From Burkholderiaceae bacterium (lineage in GTDB: Bacteria; Pseudomonadota; Gammaproteobacteria; Burkholderiales; Burkholderiaceae_C): 11,339 bases of DNA. Positions 1 through 6,414 of the stretch are shown in pieces. Under the pieces are notes generated by a model that searched no databases, was not told the DNA's origin, and saw nothing but the letters and a program-made list of their open reading frames with translations. Every line of letters begins with the position of its first letter. Position 1 is the first letter of the stretch. Position numbers and translations under genes: made by a program. Location of the stretch: NCBI GenBank assembly GCA_023262365.1, contig JALRBF010000374.1, positions 1 to 11,339 of the forward strand, given 5' to 3'.

Positions 1-2753
1 AAGGGGGCCGAGTACTGGGTCGACTCGCCCAAATTAATGCTGAACTCAAGCGTGGCACCCGAGTCACCAATGGTGGCTGGTTTGTAATGCGTAAACGATG
101 CCGGTGATACCACCGCGCCCGAGGCGTCAAACGTTACCTCACCCTTGTCCAGGTAGACCAGCGCCCAGTCGGTTTTGGAGACGGCCGTACCCGGTGAGGT
201 GGTGGTCTCGTTGCCATCGCGGTCCACGTACAGCGGGCTCAAGCTCTCGTTCTTGGCACTGGCTGGCGTGCTCCACATGGCCGTCGTGCCCTTGGCGGGG
301 TTAAGGTCGGCCAGACCCCAAATGTTGCTGCCACTGATTTTGATGTACGAGTCGTTGCCGTTGGTGCCGCTGGTAAATCGCAAGCGGACTGGCTCGGTGG
401 TCGTGTATTCGACCCTCACTCCCCCAACTGTCTGGCCAGAGGCGTTCCCCAAAGAGTTAATTCGCTTGGCAAGCTCCGTAATGAATTCGTTTCGTGTGTA
501 GTTGTTGCGAATCGGCAGTTGCACCACGCCCGTCACCTCGTCGATGGTGACGATAAAGGTGTTATTGGTCGCATCCACCTGGAAATCAAAGTCCAGGTTT
601 ACGCCGATGGGGTTTCCTTCCAACACCGCAGCTGAGCTTCCAACGCCCCGCGTCGGGGTTTGACTCTGCCTCATCTCGACCGTTCCAGCCACACCCAGCA
701 GGCTCGATAGGATCGCGGGGCTATCTGCGTCCCAAGCGGGGCCTACAGTTTTGATGGTGGAGTCATCTCCGGTCGAACCGGAGGAGAATGAGAAGAACTC
801 GTTGGTGGCGTCCCACTCGACATCCATGCCGTAGCGATAGTCGCCAGACCGAATGGCCTCCCCGTTGGGGATAACACGCGCACCCCAAGTCCCTGTCTCG
901 TTGCTGATCGTGCTCCGGGAGGTCGCGGACAGGCCAAGTAATTCATTTTCAATCGGGGCACCTGCCGAGACGACATAGTTCGACTCTGCAACCTTAAACG
1001 TAAACGACTGCGACACCGCGTTGTATCCCACAGTCATGTTTCCAAAGTAGTCTTTGCCGTCTTTGTCGACCGCCTCGTCAATCTGGGCCTGAAGGAGCGC
1101 AATGGCGTCTGGGATTGAAAGGCGCGAGGCATCGGAGACGAGGCCATCCACCAAATCCCCCACACCCGTAGCCGCTTTTAGACTAATTTCTTGGCCAATG
1201 GTGTCAGTCGAGGTAGTGACCTTCAACGTCATCAGTACGTTCGAGTTATTGACGTACGGCTCGAAATTAAAGTACGCGTCATCGCCGTAATTTTTGTTTA
1301 TCTCGTTAGCGATGTAACGAGCGATTTCCGTCCCCGTCCGCTCACCCGCCGTCGCATCGTAGAGTCCCGACAGGTCGATGGTTGCCGTGGCACCATCAAC
1401 AGACATTTCCATGTTGAACGCAGCCAATTGGGCGTCTACCGCAGTCTTATATGACGTAACTGCTGCAACCTTCGCGATGGCGGAGGTTGCGCCAGTGGTC
1501 CCAGCGCCGACGACAATATCAGGCCAGTCGCCGTCCTGAACCCTCAACTGGATCTCCACAGCTGCACCGTTGGCAGTCGCAGTCCGACCGTCCCTTGACA
1601 AGATAAATGCGTTTCGATTGAGTTCAAGGGCCACCGCGGCCGCAAGGGCGGTCTCGTTCAATCCCGCTGCGACAGCGATTTCGACCCCGGAGACTGTCAT
1701 GGTCCCAGCGGAGGTAACCCCCCCGTTGGCGCTCAAGTCAAAAGTAATGGTCTGCTGTTGACCTTGATCGTTGTTTGCCGTGGTCTCCGCGACCCTATCG
1801 TTTATCCACTGGTAGACGTCAACCCCGGCTTCCCAATCGATTGCCGCATCGATATACGTCGCGTTAGACTGCACATACGCCGGCGTCGAGGTTCTCGTTT
1901 GCTTGATGTCGTCGAGCAAATAGAGCGGTGCGCCGTTGTTAAGCGTTTGATTTTCGCCGCCACTTTCGGTAATTTCGGCAAGCGTCTTAAGCTGCCCGTA
2001 CGAGTTCACATAAAGCGCTTCTCCACCATCGTTGGTGGCCGGGATCAGCAACTCATCGAGTTTGTCGTCCCCTACAAAAACGTACGACTGCCATTTGTTA
2101 AATGGCTCCTCGGGGCTTGCGCGTTGGGTTTTGACGTAATAGATGGTTGCCAAGTAGTCGTTACCGCCCGAGTCGTAAACCGTCACCGCGGTCGTTTTGT
2201 TGTAGGTTTTCGGATCGTTTTTGTCAAACGGCACCGAAATCACGTCGGCGTCGGCTGGTAGGTTCAGCGCCAGCGTAATCTCCTCGGTCGCCACCGCGTC
2301 ACCGGTGGTGGTTCTGGGAATGATGAGCTTGGACAGGTTGCCCAAATCGGCCTTACCACTCGAGTCAACCGCCGCCGACACAAGAGATTGGCCTGCTGAG
2401 TTGACCACCGCAAACGAATCGTCGAGAAAGAAACTGCCGTTGCGGGTGTAGATGTCTTGCAAGCCGTCGGCCGACTTCAGCGGAAAGAAGCCGTCACCGG
2501 TAATCGCAATGTCCAGCGAGTTGGCCGAGAACTGAATGTTGCCCTGACTGAATTCTTGGGTCACCTGCTTGAGTGACACACCCTGACCAATCACGGACGA
2601 CGCCTTTTGCAGCGGCGAGGTGGCAAAAATGTCACCAAAGTCAGCGCGCGAGCGTTTAAAGCCCGTCGTACCCACGTTGGCGATGTTGTTACTCGTCACA
2701 CCAAGCTGGGCGGTTGAGGCGTTGAGTCCGGTAAGTGAGGTATAGAACGACAT
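1..2753 (-). CDS. flgE: Flagellar hook protein FlgE, giant form (3' end outside window)
   Basis: Structural protein of the flagellar hook, exported by the flagellar type III apparatus and polymerised under the FlgD cap. The frame is open without a stop from the ATG at 2753 to the window edge, giving 917 codons. A Shine-Dalgarno AGGAG lies 6 nt upstream (2760-2764). Residues 5-40 carry the rod/hook N-terminal motif (SNNIANVGTTGFKRSRADF). Residues about 70-125 match the FlgE/F/G motif (NSLDIAITGDGFF, then YTRNGSF). Residues about 187-230 resemble the FlgE D2 domain (VTVYDSGGN, WQSYVFVGDD). Residues about 335-820 are an insertion of repeated strand-helix-strand modules. Near the edge (about 875-917) the D1-like sequence resumes (VTFDASGAVVSP, then STQYSAP), so roughly 130 more residues are expected and the full protein should be about 1,050 residues. 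The insertion uses rarer codons (AGG, AGA, ATA, AAT) and is visibly less GC-rich than its neighbours. Last visible gene of the flgBCDE run. Confidence 0.95.
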   Translation of the reverse strand, partial: MSFYTSLTGLNASTAQLGVTSNNIANVGTTGFKRSRADFGDIFATSPLQKASSVIGQGVSLKQVTQEFSQGNIQFSANSLDIAITGDGFFPLKSADGLQDIYTRNGSFFLDDSFAVVNSAGQSLVSAAVDSSGKADLGNLSKLIIPRTTTGDAVATEEITLALNLPADADVISVPFDKNDPKTYNKTTAVTVYDSGGNDYLATIYYVKTQRASPEEPFNKWQSYVFVGDDKLDELLIPATNDGGEALYVNSYGQLKTLAEITESGGENQTLNNGAPLYLLDDIKQTRTSTPAYVQSNATYIDAAIDWEAGVDVYQWINDRVAETTANNDQGQQQTITFDLSANGGVTSAGTMTVSGVEIAVAAGLNETALAAAVALELNRNAFILSRDGRTATANGAAVEIQLRVQDGDWPDIVVGAGTTGATSAIAKVAAVTSYKTAVDAQLAAFNMEMSVDGATATIDLSGLYDATAGERTGTEIARYIANEINKNYGDDAYFNFEPYVNNSNVLMTLKVTTSTDTIGQEISLKAATGVGDLVDGLVSDASRLSIPDAIALLQAQIDEAVDKDGKDYFGNMTVGYNAVSQSFTFKVAESNYVVSAGAPIENELLGLSATSRSTISNETGTWGARVIPNGEAIRSGDYRYGMDVEWDATNEFFSFSSGSTGDDSTIKTVGPAWDADSPAILSSLLGVAGTVEMRQSQTPTRGVGSSAAVLEGNPIGVNLDFDFQVDATNNTFIVTIDEVTGVVQLPIRNNYTRNEFITELAKRINSLGNASGQTVGGVRVEYTTTEPVRLRFTSGTNGNDSYIKISGSNIWGLADLNPAKGTTAMWSTPASAKNESLSPLYVDRDGNETTTSPGTAVSKTDWALVYLDKGEVTFDASGAVVSPASFTHYKPATIGDSGATLEFSINLGESTQYSAP
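308..850 (-). repeat. Repeated modules with the F-S/T-SG-x-x-G-D/N-DS-x-IK motif in FlgE
   Basis: Two copies of a near-identical motif lie 137 residues apart in FlgE: FSSGSTGDDSTIK at residues 656-668 (bases about 750-788) and FTSGTNGNDSYIK at 793-805 (about 339-377). Each follows a strand of the type V-E-(W/Y) and is followed by an LLGV or WGL segment. The second copy is preceded by the helix NEFITELAKRINSL. This supports growth of the hook protein by duplication of a module. Confidence 0.6.
905..1760 (-). repeat. Repeated modules A-C within the FlgE insertion
   Basis: Within flgE, similar units recur: a strand pair, an amphipathic helix rich in Ala/Ile/Leu, then further strands. Helices read NETALAAAVALELNRN (about residues 365-380), EIARYIANEINKNYG (475-489) and AIALLQAQIDEAV (about 553-565). 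They are followed by strand segments such as VEIQLRVQDGD, LMTLKVTTSTDT and MTVGYNAVSQSFTFKV. The pattern resembles the flagellin hook-IN type of insertion seen in flagellins and FliD; that link is an inference from pattern, not from a profile search. Confidence 0.5.
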
Positions 2754-2789
2754 GAAGAGCTCCTGGGGCTATTTCTGCGTGTTTGGGGT

Positions 2790-3494
2790 TTATTGACCAA
2801 TGCGTTGGACGTCTGCCAGCGGCAAGGTCTTGCCGCCGTCGACCTCCACCAAGACGGTGCCGTCGGCTGTATTACTTACGGCGCGGACGGTAGATAGACT
2901 TTTCACTGGTAGGGTGGCGGTTTGGCCACCCACCACAGCTTGGGCGGCGAATCTATAGTCGCCGGTCGGAAGGCGGTTTCCCGAGGCGTCAGTGCCATCC
3001 CAGGTGATAGCGAAATTGCCAGCTGGTTGCGCGCCGTAAGTCAGTTCACGAACGGCCCGGCCACTTGAATCCAGCACGCTTACCTTGATACCACTGGCAC
3101 CCTCAGGCAAATCCAAGGTGCCTTGGGCTGTCTTGTCGTCTTCTAGTCGGACGGGCGCGTTATCCACGGCAATCTGTCGGCCCAACAACGCGGCACCGGC
3201 CAACATACGCTCGCCAGACATGGTCTTGACCAAGTCGTCCATGGAGGTCTTCATTGCCAGGCTGGCCTCCAGTTGCGAAAACTGCGCCAGTTGGGCCACA
3301 AAGGCTTCGTTTTTTACCGGGTCTAACGGGTTTTGGTTTTTTAGCTGGGTGGTAAAGAGCGTCAAGAACTGCTGCTGCCCCATTTCGTCGTTGATCACGC
3401 GCGGCGCGTTGGCAACGTCTTCGTAGCGGCTGATGCCTGCGGGTATGCCACTGGCGGCTGCGGCAGGTGAACTCAGGGTGTTGGTCGATGCCAT
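2790..3494 (-). CDS. flgD: Flagellar hook cap / hook assembly protein FlgD
   Basis: Scaffolding cap at the tip of the growing hook, needed for FlgE polymerisation and lost when the hook is finished. The protein has 234 residues, normal for the family. The signature lies at residues 42-76, with FLTLFTTQLKNQNPLDP followed by EAFVAQLAQFSQLE. Residues about 100-200 form the Tudor/Ig-like region; its FnIII-like core includes FAITWDGTDASGN and LPTGDYRF (161-182). The N-terminus is disordered and rich in Ser/Ala, as is usual for type III export substrates. The ATG at 3494 is preceded by AAAGGA about 9 nt upstream. It sits 23 bp after flgC and 36 bp before flgE, so the three are surely cotranscribed. 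With so large a FlgE, this cap must accept an unusual subunit; no matching enlargement of FlgD is seen. Confidence 0.97.
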   Translation of the reverse strand: MASTNTLSSPAAAASGIPAGISRYEDVANAPRVINDEMGQQQFLTLFTTQLKNQNPLDPVKNEAFVAQLAQFSQLEASLAMKTSMDDLVKTMSGERMLAGAALLGRQIAVDNAPVRLEDDKTAQGTLDLPEGASGIKVSVLDSSGRAVRELTYGAQPAGNFAITWDGTDASGNRLPTGDYRFAAQAVVGGQTATLPVKSLSTVRAVSNTADGTVLVEVDGGKTLPLADVQRIGQ

Positions 3495-3517
3495 GGCGCG
3501 TATCCTTTAACTGGGGC

Positions 3518-3943
3518 TTAGGCCTTGGTGATTTCTAGGGTGCGAAGCATGAGTTGGCGCGCGGTATTCACCACCTCCACGTTGTTTTGGTACGAGCGCG
3601 AGGCCGCCATCATCTCCACCATCTCGGTCACCTCGTTCACGTTGGAGGGGTACACGTAACCGTTGGCGTCGGCCAGCGGGTTGGAGGGGTCGTAAATGGG
3701 CTGAATCGGTGCATCGGTTTGGGTCATGCGGTCAACCTTGACGCCACCCACGTGGGAGGCACCGGCGTGCGTCATTTCTTTGCTGAGCAGCGCCTTAAAG
3801 ACCGCGCGCTTGGCGCGGTAGGCCTCGGCGTCGCTGCCGGCCACGGTGTCGGCGTTGGCTAGGTTGGAGGCCGTGGCGTTCATGCGCGTCATTTGCGCGT
3901 TGAGTGCGGTACCAGCGATTCCAAAAATGTTGCCAATCGACAT
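3518..3943 (-). CDS. flgC: Flagellar proximal rod protein FlgC
   Basis: One of the proximal rod proteins crossing the periplasm between the MS ring and the distal rod. It has 141 residues, the usual length. The N-terminal rod motif is at about residues 5-35 (IAGTALNAQMTRMNATASNLAN). The conserved C-terminus is NVNEVTEMVEMMAASRSYQ followed by NNVEVVNTARQLMLRTLEI, which forms the D0 coiled-coil helix. The middle carries the FlgC-type segment YDPSNPLADANGYVYPSN. The ATG at 3943 has AGGAG 7 nt upstream (3951-3955). The gene follows flgB by 14 bp. The loop TVAGSDAEAYRAKRAVF is a usual FlgC variant. No oddities. Confidence 0.97.
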   Translation of the reverse strand: MSIGNIFGIAGTALNAQMTRMNATASNLANADTVAGSDAEAYRAKRAVFKALLSKEMTHAGASHVGGVKVDRMTQTDAPIQPIYDPSNPLADANGYVYPSNVNEVTEMVEMMAASRSYQNNVEVVNTARQLMLRTLEITKA

Positions 3944-3957
3944 AAGATGGCTCCTGC

Positions 3958-4344
3958 TTACTCGCCGCGCAGCGCTTTGCGCACGCCCGCGATGCGGTTT
4001 TCTAAAAAGTTCAGCGTGGTCTGGTAGTCCATGGCGGCCTTGCCGTAGGCGGCCTGCTCCACACTCATCTCCACGGTGTTGCCGTCAAATGGCGTGTTAA
4101 ACGGCACGCGGTAGCGCATGCCGTCGGCGGCTCCGGGCAACTCGGCTGTGGCGTAGTGTTGGGTTTGTGTGGCGCGCATGGGCGCACCCAAGGCGTTGTT
4201 GAGCATGGCCTTAAAGTTGATGTCCCGCGCTTTGTAGTTGGGTGTGTCGGCGTTGGCAATGTTTTGGGCAATCGTCTCCATGCGCTGCGCCCGCAGATGT
4301 AGGGCGCGTTCATGAATGCCAAAGGCTTGATTGCTGATGTCCAT
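3958..4344 (-). CDS. flgB: Flagellar proximal rod protein FlgB
   Basis: First gene of the rod/hook operon and one of the first rod subunits added after FliE. It has 128 residues, close to the family norm. The rod motif lies at about residues 12-44 (MRMETIAQNIANADTPNYKARD-like, read here as RMETIAQNIANADTPNYKAR). The C-terminal helix includes VEMSVEQAAYGKAAMDYQTT and LNFLENRIAGVRKAL, as in other FlgB proteins. The ATG at 4344 has only a weak GGAA ribosome site about 8-9 nt upstream, in contrast to AGGAG before flgC and flgE. Together with the inverted repeat in the leader, this leaves room for translational control of the operon's first gene. Transcription most likely starts near 4414 from the sigma-54 promoter at 4425-4440. 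Confidence 0.97.
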   Translation of the reverse strand: MDISNQAFGIHERALHLRAQRMETIAQNIANADTPNYKARDINFKAMLNNALGAPMRATQTQHYATAELPGAADGMRYRVPFNTPFDGNTVEMSVEQAAYGKAAMDYQTTLNFLENRIAGVRKALRGE

Positions 4345-4364
4345 CGCGTTGTTCCATTCGGTTG

Positions 4365-4403
4365 CTTGAGCCCAGCCCCTGAAGGCTGTGTGGGCGGCTC
4401 AAG
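4365..4403 (-). other. Inverted repeat in the presumed flgB 5' leader
   Basis: CTTGAGCC at 4365-4372 pairs perfectly with GGCTCAAG at 4396-4403. A nested CAGCC (4373-4377) can pair with GGCTG (4384-4388). The whole would fold as a bulged hairpin in the leader between the predicted transcription start (about 4414) and the flgB start codon (4344). It ends about 20 nt upstream of the flgB ATG. There is no T-run, so it is not a terminator. A regulatory role or protection of the 5' end is possible; a protein operator is the alternative. Confidence 0.5.
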
Positions 4404-4424
4404 TTTTGACACGTGGGCCCGACT

Positions 4425-4440
4425 TGCAATTTATGTGCCA
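4425..4440 (-). promoter_or_regulatory. Sigma-54 (RpoN) -24/-12 promoter for flgB
   Basis: Read on the minus strand, the site is TGGCACATAAATTGCA. This matches the sigma-54 consensus TGGCAC-N5-TTGCW, with the invariant GG and GC at the correct spacing. It lies in the only gap upstream of flgB and points at it, about 80 bp before the start codon. The predicted transcription start is near 4414. Sigma-54 control of rod/hook genes is known in Vibrio, Pseudomonas and Caulobacter, and would require an NtrC-type activator such as FlrC/FleR, not visible in this window. Confidence 0.85.
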
Positions 4441-4459
4441 TGCCCAATGAGGGCGTGGG

Positions 4460-4475
4460 CGGCAAGTTTTTGCCG
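4460..4475 (-). terminator. Small hairpin directly after the LysM-transglycosylase gene
   Basis: CGGCAA (4460-4465) and TTGCCG (4470-4475) form a 6-bp stem with a 4-nt loop, just past the TAG stop at 4477-4479. On the minus strand no U-tract follows, so it would be a poor intrinsic terminator. It may act as an mRNA 3'-end hairpin that separates this gene from the sigma-54 promoter immediately downstream. Confidence 0.3.
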
Positions 4476-4476
4476 G

Positions 4477-5496
4477 CTAGGGGCGCAGCGCGCGCTGGGC
4501 GTGCTGGTACAGCCCCAGCACCAGCGACTGGCGCGTGATGGGGCGCGAGGTATCTTGGCCCACGTGCAGCGCGGCGGCTTGCGGCGCGGCGATCGGCAGC
4601 GCGGCGTGGCGCCTGGGCTCTGCACGCGCGGCCGGCGTGAGAATGGACAGGTACAAGTCATCCAGACTCAGCCGGGTCTTGCCGGCGTTGCCCACGTCGG
4701 TCAGGTAGGCGTCCACCAAATCCAGCTGCTGCAAGGCCGACAAGGCGCGGATACGCTCGGGCGCCTCGGCGTGGCCCACGCTGGCCGCGCCGCGGTTGGG
4801 TCCGTCACAAAACTGAATGATGCCGTGGCAGCTGCCGTTGCTCGCCCGGGGGTTTAAGCCGTCGCTCTCCATCAGCGTGACCCGGGCAAAGTCATCCGGG
4901 GTACAGCCGTGGCGCTGGGCCAATTGCACAATCTTTTGTCTTACCGAGGCGGTGTCGGTTGCCGGCACGTAGCCCTTGTCCACGGCGCGCTGCAGCACGC
5001 GCTCGAGCACCGGATGCGGCCCGCCGCCCTGCCGGGCGGCCAAGGCCAGGGCCGCCGGTTGCGTCTTGGGCGGGTGTGCCGGTGTGGGCGCGGTTACCCC
5101 TTCAGCCCTTGCCGCAGATGCGGTGGTGTTGGGGCGCTGGCCCTCCAGATGCTGGGCAAGCGGCTGCAAGCTGATGCGTTGCCCGGGGTAGATGCGATCG
5201 GGGTCGGGCAGCTGGTTGTGCTGTGCCAGCTGCTGGGCCCAGCGGTGGGCGTCTCCATCGCTCAGCCACACACCATGGGCGGCGGCTTGGGCGTGCACCA
5301 GGCCGGTCAAATGGTCACCCGGGCGCACCACCACCGCGCCGTGGGTCGCGGCCGCCGTGGCCGAGCGCAGCGCGCGGCCGAACCCGGCGTCCGTTGGGCC
5401 TGGGGCCGCGGGGCGTGGCGGGGCAGACGCCGGCGGCGGGGCTGTAAGGGCGGGCGTTTTGATCATTGGCGTGGTTTTTGCTGTTCCGTGAATCAT
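4477..5496 (-). CDS. LysM and lytic-transglycosylase-like protein, flagellum-associated
   Basis: Not a standard flagellar gene by name. The 339-residue product has a disordered Ala/Pro-rich start (1-50) and a LysM-type peptidoglycan-binding segment at about 55-111 (VVVRPGDHLTGL to IYPGQRISL). An Ala/Pro/Thr linker covers about 112-160. A goose-lysozyme/SLT-like region spans about 195-290, where MESDGLNPRASNGSCHGIIQF (209-229) resembles the catalytic ES..NP.A....G..Q motif; Glu210 is the candidate acid. No Sec signal peptide is visible, so export through the flagellar apparatus, as for FlgJ, is plausible but inferred. It lies between flgB and flgA, suggesting that it opens peptidoglycan for the rod. 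Neither this ATG (5496) nor the in-frame ATG at 5466 has a good ribosome site, so the start is uncertain. A structural, non-catalytic role is the main alternative. Confidence 0.75.
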   Translation of the reverse strand: MIHGTAKTTPMIKTPALTAPPPASAPPRPAAPGPTDAGFGRALRSATAAATHGAVVVRPGDHLTGLVHAQAAAHGVWLSDGDAHRWAQQLAQHNQLPDPDRIYPGQRISLQPLAQHLEGQRPNTTASAARAEGVTAPTPAHPPKTQPAALALAARQGGGPHPVLERVLQRAVDKGYVPATDTASVRQKIVQLAQRHGCTPDDFARVTLMESDGLNPRASNGSCHGIIQFCDGPNRGAASVGHAEAPERIRALSALQQLDLVDAYLTDVGNAGKTRLSLDDLYLSILTPAARAEPRRHAALPIAAPQAAALHVGQDTSRPITRQSLVLGLYQHAQRALRP

Positions 5497-5501
5497 TCAA
5501 G

Positions 5502-5521
5502 GCTGCCGGGTTTTTGGCAGC
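5502..5521. other. Inverted repeat in the divergent gap upstream of flgA
   Basis: GCTGCC (5502-5507) and GGCAGC (5516-5521) form a 6-bp inverted repeat with an 8-nt spacer that includes a run of five T. It occupies the 47-bp gap between the divergent LysM-transglycosylase gene and flgA. It could be an operator or a leader hairpin; the sequence alone does not decide. Confidence 0.3.
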
Positions 5522-5543
5522 TGCACTGGGACTAGCAAACAAC

Positions 5544-6302
5544 ATGCCGATTCGCCCCACCCCATCCGCCCTGCGCTGGGCCCGCGCCACCGTTTACGTG
5601 GCGACGGTGGGGTGTGCCTTGGGTCTGCCTCAGCTTGGCCACGCCACGCCCCAAGCGGCGCGCCAAGCGGCCGTAGCCTGGGCGGCACAGGCCACCGGCG
5701 TACCCGTATCCGCGGTGCGCAGCCAGCCCATGGACGAGCGCCTGCAATTGGCCGCGTGCACCCAGCCGCTGCAGGTTGACGCGCCGTTTGACGACCCAGC
5801 ACGGCCGCGTGTGCGCTGCGAGCAACCCAGCTGGCAAGTGTTTGTTGCGCTCACCTTACCCCAAGCGGCCGCACCCAGCGCCCAACCCACAGCCGCCAAC
5901 CCAACCCCGCCGGCAACCACCCGACAAGTGGTGATGCTCACCACCCACTTGGCGCGTGGCACTCAGCTCACCGCCGACGTGCTGACCGTGCGGCAGGTGG
6001 CCGCCCAACAGGCAAGCGGCGGCGTGTTGGAACGCCCCGAGCAAGCCATTGGCGCCGAGCTGGTGCGTGACCTGGCCCCGGGCCGGCCCCTGCGCCGCCA
6101 CGACGTGCGCGCTGCGGTACTCGTCAAGCGCGGCGCCTTGGTACAAATTACCATTGGTAACGCGCAGCGCTTTGCCATCAGCGCCCGCTTGGTGGCCCAG
6201 CAAGACGGGCGGCTGGGACAGCAAATTAAGCTCAAAAACCCCGACACGGGGCGCCTCGTCATGGGCCGTGTGACGGGCAGTAACGAGGTGATGGGCCCAT
6301 GA
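5544..6302 (+). CDS. flgA: Flagellar P-ring assembly chaperone FlgA
   Basis: Periplasmic chaperone that helps FlgI assemble into the P ring around the rod. The ATG at 5544 gives 252 residues. It is preferred because it opens a clean Sec signal peptide: RWAR basic start, a hydrophobic stretch, then cleavage after LGHA (Ala34). An in-frame TTG at 5466 would only put a non-signal extension in front. The mature protein has an N-terminal domain (about 35-105), a Pro/Thr linker (about 106-126), a SAF domain at about 127-188 (LARGTQLTADVLTVRQV, then RDLAPGRPLRRHDVR) and the FlgA C-terminal beta region (VKRGALVQITIGNA, GQQIKLKN, RVTGSNEV). No strong ribosome site precedes it. flgM follows after 112 bp that contain a separate promoter. 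Confidence 0.95.
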   Translation: MPIRPTPSALRWARATVYVATVGCALGLPQLGHATPQAARQAAVAWAAQATGVPVSAVRSQPMDERLQLAACTQPLQVDAPFDDPARPRVRCEQPSWQVFVALTLPQAAAPSAQPTAANPTPPATTRQVVMLTTHLARGTQLTADVLTVRQVAAQQASGGVLERPEQAIGAELVRDLAPGRPLRRHDVRAAVLVKRGALVQITIGNAQRFAISARLVAQQDGRLGQQIKLKNPDTGRLVMGRVTGSNEVMGP

Positions 6303-6326
6303 ACCGACCCTGCCTCATGGATGCGC

Positions 6327-6353
6327 TAAAGTTTGCGTCAACCAAGCCGACAC
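6327..6353 (+). promoter_or_regulatory. Sigma-28 (FliA) promoter for flgM
   Basis: TAAAGTTT at 6327-6334, exactly 11 bp, then GCCGACAC at 6346-6353. The enterobacterial FliA consensus is TAAAGTTT-N11-GCCGATAA, so the -35 half is perfect and the -10 half matches 6 of 8, including GCCGA. It lies in the flgA-flgM gap, 61 bp before the flgM start. Sigma-28 transcription of its own anti-sigma factor is the standard flagellar feedback loop. Confidence 0.9.
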
Positions 6354-6414
6354 TGTGTATGTTGAATAACGGGGAAGATGCCCTGAACCGGCGTGATTGT
6401 CAGGAGAAATTCAC

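Noticed and set aside
1758..2261. Long open plus-strand frame opposite flgE
   Set aside because: It lies antisense to a well-supported flgE frame, has no family resemblance, and its composition is that of a shadow frame.
1..2753. flgE as a pseudogene or fusion artefact
   Set aside because: The whole frame was read without any stop, and conserved FlgE sequence lies on both sides of the insertion.
5515..5530. Possible sigma-54 site before flgA (TGGCAGCTGCACTGG)
   Set aside because: The -12 element lacks the required GC at the right spacing, having GG instead.
5466..5543. N-terminal extension of FlgA from TTG 5466
   Set aside because: It would bury the clear Sec signal peptide that begins at the ATG at 5544.
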